Assembly: GCF_012273895.1 (NCBI RefSeq)
Contig: NC_052104.1
Location: 1-64,000 of the forward strand
Length of the DNA stretch: 64,000 nt
Source of the DNA: Zerene cesonia
Taxonomy: Eukaryota; Arthropoda; Insecta; Lepidoptera; Pieridae
Direction of reading: 5' to 3'
In this document: one piece after another, positions 38,801 through 50,800 of the stretch
Layout: the number at the start of each line of letters is the position of its first letter
How positions within the stretch are numbered: the first letter of the stretch is position 1
The notes under the pieces: generated by a model
Databases searched by the model: none
What the model was told of the DNA's origin: nothing
What the model saw: the letters and a program-made list of their open reading frames with translations, nothing else
Program-made: the position numbers and the translations under genes

Positions 38801-41800
38801 TACATATCTCTATTAATTTCTATATTTTTACGTTTTCAGAAAGAACCTGCTCCTCCAGGCGGTAGACCGAGAGGACGACGCCCACCTCTTCACATACCGT
38901 GACGTCAACCGCACCCACGTGGCCGTGATCCTGGCGCAGAGCGTGGACCACCTGGTCGACAGCGACACGCCACAGAATGTGGTCAAGTTCAGGCTGGGCT
39001 GCGACTTTGATGCCGGCGATGATCTGGTTTGATATGTCTTTGTTCTGCTCTGTTGCAATTTATGCGCTTTCTAGTATGGGAAAAGTGGGTATTCGTTAAT
39101 CTTCTTCCTTCTTATTGTAACTAGCTGTTGAACCGGGATAGAAACTTAAATTATTTGATTGCCACTGAGGAATAAAGTACATTTTTGATCGTGAAATTAT
39201 TGTGAAATCGGTTAAGTAGTGTTAAAATTAGTACATTACAAACTTGCTAGTAAACATCGTTTTAGTTATTTTTGTCGTTTTCTTTAACAATTTTCCAAGC
39301 AGCCAGATTATTGCATAGGAAAGGAGGTGGCAGGAAACGATTATTTAGTAATGACAAAAAAATAAAAGAAATACGAAATGTGCTCATAAATTTTGAGATA
39401 CACGCTGAGACGGATGGACACACACACAGCCAGCGAATTCTTGAATACCTAGGGTACGGAACCCTAATGAGAAGTGCCGTATTTTCAGTTAGCATCAGGT
39501 GGAAAATTCCGTGCTACGCAACCGTACAAGGTTTTTTTTTCCCCTATTCTTTAATTATATCCTAGCGCATTCGGAAGATAACCACCACCTAACCACCAGC
39601 CAAAACCAAAATTTATAAAGAGATGTTGTTTGTGTATTCATCACCAGCAAATTTATAAAGAACTGTTGTTTGTGTATTCATCAACTCAACCAAATCCAGG
39701 GGGCAAGCAGTTGTAAATAAGGAAACAATAATTGTGAGTAGGCAATAAACGCAACAGGGGTAAAAACATTTTCACTTTTACGCGTATCGTAAAATCAGAT
39801 GTGATTTTGATAGAGTCAATGAACCTGCTGAGAGCACAGACAAGGATTTATATTACATAGAAATACCCGTTATATTTGATGGGTACAAAAGTCGTGATAA
39901 AGGTACACCATATTTAAAGAAAAGTGCGGCAGTTATCCAGAGAATAATTATTTTTATAAGGCACCAAACGGCCTTCAGTTTGTCGATATTAGAGTAAATT
40001 TTAATGGGACTACACGGTGGCATCAGTTGTGGCACAAAAACAATCATCAAAATCGCTCCACCCAGTCAAAAGTTACGAGGAAATAGACCCAGAAGAAATA
40101 ACCTAATTATATATAATTAGACACTTTTTAGAAGATGTTTTATCAAAACATGCAAACCCTCTATAGTCTATCAAACATAGAAATATTGATTAAATTCCAG
40201 TTTCACTTCTAGATCTTTCCATAGCTGTGCGTTGCGTATATTGTTTACGTCTGTTCTCCAAGATTTGCATAATTGCGTTTGGTGCTGGCGTACTATTTGA
40301 CAATATGCTAATAATGTTTGTACATTGCTATAACATGTGTCGATAAATAACTGAACAGAATAGAATGGGATTTTGCGGGCACATTGAGGTCGACGTTTGT
40401 GATTGCTTGCTTAAATTTGGGTGTATGATAAATAGACGTTTCCAAATGGTGAAAGTAACTCAGTCTGTCTGTCACTTCACACCAAACCACTGAACCGATT
40501 ATAATGAAATTAGTTGCAGAGATAGTTTGAGACCCGAGAAGAGACATACCGGCATCGTTTTCTTTGACAACAGCCTCAGGCGGAAAGCTAGTGCAGTTCA
40601 TAATTTTCTTCTCCTTCATTCCATTAAAATGAAACACAGATGCGATAAAAATATCCAATTATTTTTCAATACACTTGTGGGAATTTTCAGATCTATCTTT
40701 ATAAATAGAGTTTACACAGGACACGTTGCTATTTTCGTTACAATCGCAATAATGGAAGTTGAAGCCTTTAAAAACCACTCGCTGAATGTCACAGACTAAT
40801 ACTATTAAAATTTCCATCGGACTGTATGCGGGTAACTTGTTTTAAAGGTTGTTGGGGTCGAGTGTGTGGTGATAGATGTCATAAAGCTCTCGAAAATTGT
40901 CGCAAACTTTTGTTGTATGAAAAGTTTGTGTAATATTGAGTATTATAGCCAAACTTAAGCAGAAGGAGATGAACATTTTATAAATTTAATTATAAGGTTA
41001 TATAGTTTTCTGATCTAAACAGGCTGATTGGAATTTCAGTCCAATAATAATTGGAGCTCATAGATTTGGTTCACAAGTATAAGTATAACTTGATCTGAAT
41101 TTGTGACGTGGATTTAAGTGTGGATAGATTAAATTTGGGGTGACTAGAAAACCTATGTGATGTAACTGCTTAACATTGATAAATACATATTTACCGACAA
41201 AAACAGTGGAAGATAATATGGTTATGTATTGTCTTTTATACTATCTGTAATGGTGTACAATATGCGTTGGTTGTCATACTCTTTAATACTAAGAGCAAAA
41301 GTAGTATATTTAGCACAATTATATTATTGAAATGTTTCAGATATCAGCGTACCTGTCTGTGACGGTCTACATAGAAGATATCAACGATAATATACCCACC
41401 TTCATAGACGCGCCGTACAGAGTCAGCGTGGATGAACTTACTCCACCAGGTCGGAAATTACTTATATTAAGACATCCCAAAACCCTATGAGGTTTTGGAT
41501 CCTCTCCACTTGTTGCCAATTTGTATCATAACTTTTTTGGATAGTTTGACATTCTTCTGAATAGTAGTTTATATATTTTACTAATTGAAATAAATGACAG
41601 CGATATTTCGAATCTGCTGTATTAGGATTTCTAAGACAAAACAAATTTGCCGAGGAAAATGGAGATTGTGATTATTTGGCGCACTTCATTTTTGAATTTT
41701 GTTGACTTTACTTTTGCATTATAAAATCATAATAAATCTATGGTTTAATGTTTACAGGTTTGATCATATACCGGGGTATACGTGCGTTCGATAGAGACAA

Positions 41801-44800
41801 ACCCAACACGCCGAACTCCGACGTGCAGTACACCATAGTGTCTGGCGATGAGGAGAATCGTTTCGCTCTGGAGAGTTCACACAAGCCGGGCCTGGTGCTG
41901 AAGAAGCCTTTGGACTATGACAATGGGGACAGAGAGTTCCTGCTCACAATAACAGCATCGGTAAGGATAACTGACCTTTCTTTTTGTTGATTCTGTTGAC
42001 AAAATACAACCTAACGTTAGTAAATAGAATAGCAACTAATTAAAGTAATTCTAGAACCTTCTTAAATAATGGAATACAAAAAATTATGAACGATTTTGGG
42101 CACTTATAAAAATATACATGTCTAATTACTGCTGGTGTACCTGATTCGAAACCCACGTATTTATCGTCCATACTCTTCTTTATCCATTACTATAACATCC
42201 ATAGCTATAACCTGCGGCATGACTCACATGGTACCTGGTTCAAAAGTAGCCTATGTGCTAAGCCAGACAATAATCTATCTCTGTACCAAAATTCCGTACA
42301 GATACGACAAGCTGTTTTCGCGTGTAAGCTTAACAAAAATCCATACATCCATCAATACTTATAAACTTTCGCGTTTATAAACTAGGATTTACCAGCTCTA
42401 TTCGCTTTCAGGATCGCGGCTCCCCACCTCGCAGCTCCAACACCACCGTTCACATCATCGTGCTGGATAATGATGACCTGTCTCCCAAGTTCACTCTTGA
42501 TGTGTATAGAACTAAAATACCGGAGTTTTATCCACTTATGGTGATTATTTCGTTGATTTTTTTTTTGTATTTTAACTCTACGACCCACTTTGATTTAATG
42601 TTTTAATTCTTATGGAATTTACTGTTATTTGATAGTTCTTTTATATATCGATTTAAATATTCAGATATAAATGTAATTTCAATTTATGATTTAGTCTATT
42701 TTCTCATCTAATCGAATAAAAGATAATTAATATTTTGCATATTGATCTTTCGCCCAAAATTCTAAGATGAATATGAAGTTATCAAATAGTATACAATGTG
42801 TACACATATTGTATCTGATATTGTGAGCCTCATTGTTTAAATTTACATATAAATCGAATTGATTTTATTGACCCAATAATACTCGATCTATCCATCACTA
42901 GTCAAGTACAGTATACTATGCTATGTACTAGTATGCTAGTACGTAATAAAGCTTACTTTATTACGTACTAGCAGTCTGTCTTCACCCGTGGTATATATAT
43001 ATAATCAATAAATAGCCTTTTTTAATAAATGGGCTATCTAACACTGGAACAATTTTTCAAATCGGACCAGTAGTACCTGAAATAAGTGCATTCAAACAAA
43101 CAAACTCTTCAGCTTCATAGTATTACATATGCTATTTATATTCATAATACTTCTGTATGTTGCTATCAGAATAAAAGAATCCACCAAGAGCTATCGTTTG
43201 AACAACCAATTCGAGCGTTTGATCAAGACACTGGCGTGGCGGCGCCAGTTCGTTACGAGCTGGTGTCTGGTAATGAGAGGAGGCTCTTCTCCCTCAGCCC
43301 CTTGAATGGCAGCCTGTTCCTGGATAAAGAGATCGACTTGGATGCTGAGAGCGCTTTACCGGGTATCTTTGATGTTTTGAATTAAGTGAATGGTCTTTAT
43401 TAGTGTGATTTTTGCCAAATTGTACGCCTTCTTTGATATCTAAGCTTCCAATCGTATTTCCAATGGTTAATTTTATAACCATTAAATAATGTAGCAAAAA
43501 GCATTAAATCTAATCTATGTAATGTATAAGAAACACTTATATAGGTAAATATAAAAAGCAATAAGTTTTAAACCACATAAAAAATGCTTAGCAAACATTA
43601 TTATCTTTGATTGAAAAAAATATATGTCACAAAATCATATTTCCAGGAAATACATTCATATTACAAATACAAGCGGCCCAAGTGGATAATCCTTTGAAAA
43701 CCGCGCAGGCGAGGGTGGAGCTAGAGATATTGGACCTAAACGACAATCTGCCCGAGTTCGAGGTGGACTTCTATAATATCAGCATCGTCGAGAACTTGCC
43801 AAATGGTATGAGAGGTTTAATATTTTTTAAGCATACATTTGGAAAGTACATGATGATAGGTATACAAGCGATCATCAGTATCATACTGTTTTGTGATATA
43901 GTCTATTTAAAACCGATTTCATTGTAAATTAGATTCTATTATAATGTGAAAAACGAATAAATTTTAACCCAATAATCAATTTCAGTACGTTTATTACATA
44001 GCCTATTGAGAAGATGGTAAAGTTTAAAATTGTTCATTTACATTTGATACTAGATGATTACTATTTTCATAGGTTTCAGTGTTCTTCAAGTAATGGCCAC
44101 TGATAAGGATCAAGGGGATAACGGCGAATTTACATATCAACTGCATGACCCTAATGGAGCCTTTTCTATTGACCCTAGATCTGGTTGGCTTACTGTCAAA
44201 AACCAAGTTTGTATTTGTTTTTTATATTCAATTATTAATTTTAATTTATTTTTTAAGGTGTTCTAATAAACCTTTTCATCAATGACAGTGATAATTGCAT
44301 TTTTCCTCAGACCGTCTTAGATCGCGAACACCATTCGTCCCTACGAATGAAAGTATTCGCTAAAGAAAAGAATCCGAGCATTGTAGGTACATTCCTGGAT
44401 AAACAAAGATTGTCTAAATGGCGAAGAAATCCCGCTCCAAAACTACCACCATCAAAAGAAAAAACAACATATGTGTTTCCAGATAGAATAGGAACAAAAG
44501 CAGAAAATATTGAGTATAATGATGATACACATCAGTTGATGTCGTTTGTTACTGTTGAAGTAACATTACTAGATGCAAATGATAATAATCCCATTTTCAT
44601 ACCAAGTAATTTGTATGAATTCTCCGTTAAATCCAATGCGAAGATAGGAACTGAAATTGGAAGTGTAAAAGCAGTGGACCATGATTTAGGAAGGAATGGC
44701 ATAGTTTTATATGATTTACAAAGAACGAGCAATCTGACAATTACATCGCCGTTTCAAGTTGATGCTAAAACAGGCGTGATTACATTGGCAGAATCGCCGA

Positions 44801-47800
44801 TTTTAGACGGGAGGCATGCTTTATTCATTGAAGCGTCTGACCAGCCAGCAAACCCCAGTGAAAGAAGATATTCTTTAGCTGTGGTAACCATTGACGTCAT
44901 AAATATAAACAAAGGTAAGATCTTAAAACTACACGAGAAATTTATGTAATGTATAACTTAAAAGATAATAATGATTGTGAGAACATAGAGTGAATGCGCA
45001 TCTGATTTACGACTGATTTCCGTATTGATTTTTAAACTTTATTTATGTTTAGGTTCTAAAACCGATAAACCAGATTTTATTGGATCTCCTTACGAATTTT
45101 GGGTTGGATCAAATGTCGGCATTGGAACAAGCGTTGGGCAAATAAGGGTAAACGATGCCATGCAAAAAGGAGAATTATCCTATGATTTATTACACGGCTA
45201 TGAAGAAGGAGGTAAATTTTAGTGTTTTATATTATCTATTGAAATGAAAACGCCTTCACTTTCTTTAAAAACCGATTATAAATGATTTTCTTTTTCTAGT
45301 ACCATTTGCGGTCGAAGAGCGTTCCGGTGTTATAACAGTAGTGGATGAGTTATCTAAGTTCGATCGACCGGTTTATGACTTTGAAGCTGTGGCAATACAA
45401 GAAAAATATAATTATTCAATAACAACAAATGCGACAGTCCATGTTGTGGACGTTAATGATGAGAGAGGTGTCTTTTTGAAGTAATTATTTTCTGTATTCG
45501 TAACTACTGAAAATTTAAAAATTATAAATAACACCTTTTCATTATTTCAGAGGAACGCATTCGCCGCTCGTGTTTCATGTTAAAGAAAATATCGCTGGAG
45601 CTACAATTGGACAAATATTTCCGAGCAATATGAGTAATCTGTCTGTCAATTATACTGGAAAAGTAAGGTTCATTATTGCGAACCAGCAAGACGTTTCTGA
45701 TGATGTGGCTATTGGTAAGATGTAAAATTAATTCTCATGGATGTCTTGTATTTAAAATAGAAGTTTCTTATACGGTGTGAAATTTGTAAAACTTCATTTC
45801 TGTATAATACTAACGTGTTTTTAAATTTAAATATTTTCTTTCTTTTAGGGCAAGATGGTACAATTTATGCACAGAAACCATTGGACAGAGAAAAGAGGGA
45901 TACTTACAGAATGACCGTAATAGCTGAGTTTGTCAAAGGAGTTATTTCGGGTGCTAATTTGTATCAAGTTACGATACATGTTGACGATGAAAATGATAAC
46001 CCTCCAGTGTTTGAGTTACCCGTTTATGAAGGGACGATAACTGAAAATGCATCGAAAGGAACTGAAGTGAAAATGAATAATAAAATAAAAGCAAAAGATG
46101 CGGACACAGGGACAAATGCTATATTCACATACACTCTTTTTGGTGACGGCCATGAATTATTTAATGTCAACGAAGAAACGGGTATAGTTACGTTTATTGG
46201 AAATAAACTTGACAGGGAAGAAAAAAATGCTTATTTATTAAAGATTGTAGCCAGAGATAGAGGTAGTTTAAATTCAGAAGCCAAATTAACTATATTCGTG
46301 ACCGACATTAATGATAATGCACCTAAATTTGACCAATTAATAATACCTCTTGGTGAAAATATAGAATTATTAGAAAACTCGGAATTAAGTTCTGTGAATG
46401 TATATAAAGAAAAGGGAAATGCTACTGGTGTCATATTTAATGTTGAAGCTAAACCTAAGAACAAATTTGCTGTAACAGTAGATTCTCCATTATTTTTAGT
46501 ACCTGAAAATATTGCAGTGGGTACAACTCTACTAAAATTACATGCTATAGATATGGATAGTGGGGTAAATGGTCAAATTCACTATGAATTTATTTCAGAG
46601 GTATTTTTGCCACCTTATTCACTCCCTCCCACCGCTTTACAGACGAAAAGATATTTCGTAATAAATGAAAGATATGGTAATATTGTTGCCGTTAGGGCAT
46701 TGCCACCAGAATCCGAATTTCGTTTAAATATATCGGCACTAGATGGTGGCCAACTAAGTGATCACATTACTATAAGACTGTTTATTAAAGATGTTAATGA
46801 TCATTTTCCCATGTTTAAAAAGGCTTGGTACAGTTTCAATGTAGAGGAAGCACAGTACAGCAGACGAGTTTTAGGAAAAGTAGATGCAACCGATGCTGAC
46901 TTTGGACAAAATGCAAATATAACATACTTTATTGAACCATCCAATGATGACTTACCATTCGAAATATCACCACTGAGTGGAGTATTTAGCGTCAATGGTG
47001 AACTTGATAGAGAGAGAGAAGATAAGTACGTATTAACAGTCGTAGCTATGGATAACGGACAGGAAAAGAAATTATCGTCATCTGTAAGTGTAGAAGTGCA
47101 AGTATTAGACGTTAACGATAATGCGCCGAAATTTTTTGATTATAATGAATTGTTAGAATGGAAACACTCGGAAGCAGATGAAAAAATTAACCACAATTAT
47201 GAGTCTGTGAAAATGATTCCTGTTTATAAAGCAACACTGGAAGAGAATGCACCGATTGGTACTGTTGTAACTAGAGTTTATGCAAATGATTCAGATTTTA
47301 TTGGCAATGGAAACGGTCTTATTCTGTACAGCATACCACAAAAGAAAAATCAGCTTAACATATTTTCTATCGATTCCAAGGAAGGTGTTATAACAACGAC
47401 AGGAAGATTAGATTACGAGACTCAATCATTACATAATATAACTGTAATTGCATCGGATCTTGGATCTCCGAGTTTAAGTTCTACTGCCTTTGTTGTGCTA
47501 ACTGTGACAGATGTACCTGACGAAATTGAAGTATCGGACAAACCAGTGTTTATATCAAGATATTATGAATTAGAAATTGAAGAAAATGTCCAAACTCCAG
47601 TTGAACTTGTCACCCTAAATTTGACTGAATATTATGAAAATTTCAAAATGAGATATTACATTTACAATGAAAACGAGACGGATATAAAGAGAACTTTTGT
47701 GATAGATCCACGTAATGGAACATTATATTTAATAAAAAGCCCTGATCGTGAAACGCGGGATGTTTATGAGGTTATTGTTAGAGCAGAGAGGCAGAAGATT

Positions 47801-50800
47801 AGTCGAGAGTTACCGCACATGATATTCCCAGTAGCAGATGATATTTTGGAAGGAATGACGAAGTTTGATGTAAAAGTTGTAGTAAGAATAAAGGACGTAA
47901 ATGACAACGCTCCGAGGTTTATCTACGGTGGGAGACCCATGGTTACAGCCATTCCAACGACTGCACCATTCGGATATGAAGTTATACAATTGCAGGTGAG
48001 AATGAAAATCATGAAACGATTAACGAACCATTGAGTACGCCTAGTCCAGGCAAGAAAATAAACGTTGAGATAATTTCATCTTCGCCACCTCATATTTTAC
48101 AAATATATGAAAATTTAGCTGAAAAGTACTTGGCTATTGTTAATCTGATCTTTAACTACACGGCTCTAATTGGTTTTTTGTCTAACGATAAAGTATTAAT
48201 AATCACAAACAACATTATTCGATAACGTTTATAATATTTTCTATAGAATAACGTTAAGAATATTATCTCGATTACACACAGGCGATAGACGCAGATGCCG
48301 GCATCAATGCGGATATTCGCTACCAAGTGATCAACTCAGAAGGCAGGTTCAGTGTGGACGCGGTGAGCGGGCGCGTGCGGGTGGCGGGCTCGTTCGCACG
48401 GGACGCGGGGCGGGTGCTCGGCTTTGATGTTAAGGCCACTGATAGACGCGGCGCGGATGACGGCCGATCGGCGATTGCCAATGTTTTTGTAAGTACTGAT
48501 GATTGTTTTTTAGTTGGAAGTTGTTTCTAAAAAGTAAGTAGCTTAGGTATAAAACATGATTATAGATTTGAAGTGGATATTAAATAAACCTCAGTATGTA
48601 TACAGTGAGTCGGTTGTAGACTAGAGCAGTTTATTTTAAAGATTATTTTATTAGATAGAAGAGAGGCACCTATCCATAATACATGTCCAATTATTGTAAT
48701 TTCAGGTCTACGTGCTGGATGAGAACAAGCAACTGGTCATAGTCGTAGCTGCGAAGCCCATGGAAGTCGAAAAAGAACTGTACAATATAACAAGGTACCT
48801 TTCCAACATGACCGGTTTTGATATTCGCGTGAGAAGACTAGAAACTAGCATCAAGACTGCTATGGATGGCTATGCGTGAGTTATCACTTTTAATGTGGAA
48901 TAAATGATGATTTTTTTATGGTTTTAAAGAAATCAAACCAATATTAATGTTTTGCATACATTATACTGAAATTCACTGAAGGAAAATAGCTGCATAATAT
49001 TAATGAATAAAATGCCTAATTTTGTATTCATAATTAAGTCGCAATTTACTTCCATTTCAGAACCGACATGTACATTTATGCTGTTGACCCAATATCTAAT
49101 GCTATAATTGATATGGATGTGTTGCAAAAGTAAGTGCCGTGCATCGTTTAGTTCTGTAAAAACTCAAGCGAGTAGGCGTTTATGATTTCTCTTCAGGTCT
49201 ATTTATACCAATCGTCTAAATATTGATAAAGAAAATAGACATTACAACAAATTGTTTGATACTTAAAAGATACTATTCTGATAATAAAATAAATTAAACA
49301 AAAATAAAGAAAACATGCTTTCTAGGTCATTAATGAAGAGAGAAGTAGCATTGCGTCATAATTTAGCCGGGTTCAAAGTTCTAGAAGTTGGTGACACTAC
49401 AATGGTTCAAGCAAGAAGTGCCCAAATGTTTAGTACTATGGAAATTAGTGTTGTCGCTCTAGGATGCCTGGTGTTTATCGGTGCCTTCACGACCGCCATT
49501 TGTATACTCTGCGTCCGCAAAACAAAAAGGTACGATAAGCTTTGATTTGTTATTCCAATAAACTTTTATCAATTCAAAATATCTGCTTACAATATTAACA
49601 TTCAATAAATATGAGAAAAATCCTAAGCTTAGAGGCCAATGGACAAAACTTATTCATGAAAGTAAGCAAGGGTTTTTTATTCCACATTTCAGACACCACC
49701 ATCATCATCATCATAAAAGAAAGCATACGACACACTATTTCATAAATTAACTTAAACATTAAGATAAAATTCTAGAAATAACTCTATTTAGTTATATTAA
49801 ATTCTAATTTATTGTCTGACTCTCACTTTAATAAAAAAAGTACAAAGTTCATAAGTGTTTCATTAATTTTGTTATCTATTACACACAATGTTTTCACATA
49901 TTATTTCTTACACATATTCGCTTTCATTGTTAATAGCTCATACATCTCTTATAATTATCGGACTACCAAAGCTATCAAGTATTCCTTAATATTTATAAGT
50001 ATGCTGTATAGTTTCTCTTATCGCTATTCTAAATTAACCTATTATTTCTTGGACTCACTTCTCTTCTATCTTGTCCTAACAGAAATCGTCATCAACCATA
50101 TTCCCAACATCGCCATAAAGCTTTCTCTACTGAGCATCTCAGTAAATTCGGAGGTCTCTTCCCGTCTGGGACCAATCAGTGCCAAGAACTGAATCAGTCA
50201 TATAGCGAAGCTGACTCTTATATCGATGTAATTAATCAAAATCCCACAAAGAAGATCTGTCCACACGGTAACACTATTGAGGAATTTGGGAAAGCACATC
50301 AGAAATGTATTAAAGGTCAATTTGATAATATTAACGGATCGGAAATATTCAACCACAAGCACGAGAGGATGTGTATTAAATTTAATCAAAGACCATCGAA
50401 GAGGTGAGACCTTGATATCTGTATAATAATCATAATGCTTTATTAATATATACATTTATTTAAATCTTGTTCCTTTCCTTATTAACATGTTTAACACTAC
50501 TAATGTGTCATTCTACATACTTCCTACATACACTAAGCAATCGACACTAACAATACATAAAAGAAATCGTAGAAAACGGTGATGGTTATTGCGCCTAACA
50601 GAGTGGACACACACATTTGACTTTGTTATGTTGTTTTTAAATATATATACTCCTATATCGATTCAATTGTACCATCACCAACAATTTTAACACATACATG
50701 AACATAGGAAAGGACAGGAAACCTCGATAACGTCAGTGAATTCCAGCGGACAAGACTCCGGCATCGCTGAGGCGAAGTGTCCCTGCGGACAGTCTTCTGT

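Noticed and set aside
45461..45470. GAGAG|GTGTCT as donor of cadherin exon 12
   Set aside because: Using it puts exon 13 out of frame. The GTAATT donor after 45480 keeps the THSPLVFHVKEN frame and the DVNDERGVF strand.
49735..50192. ORF of 126 codons overlapping the start of cadherin exon 19
   Set aside because: It reads through the intron in another frame (Ile/Ser/Tyr-rich). The exon 19 frame is fixed by the splice phases on both sides.
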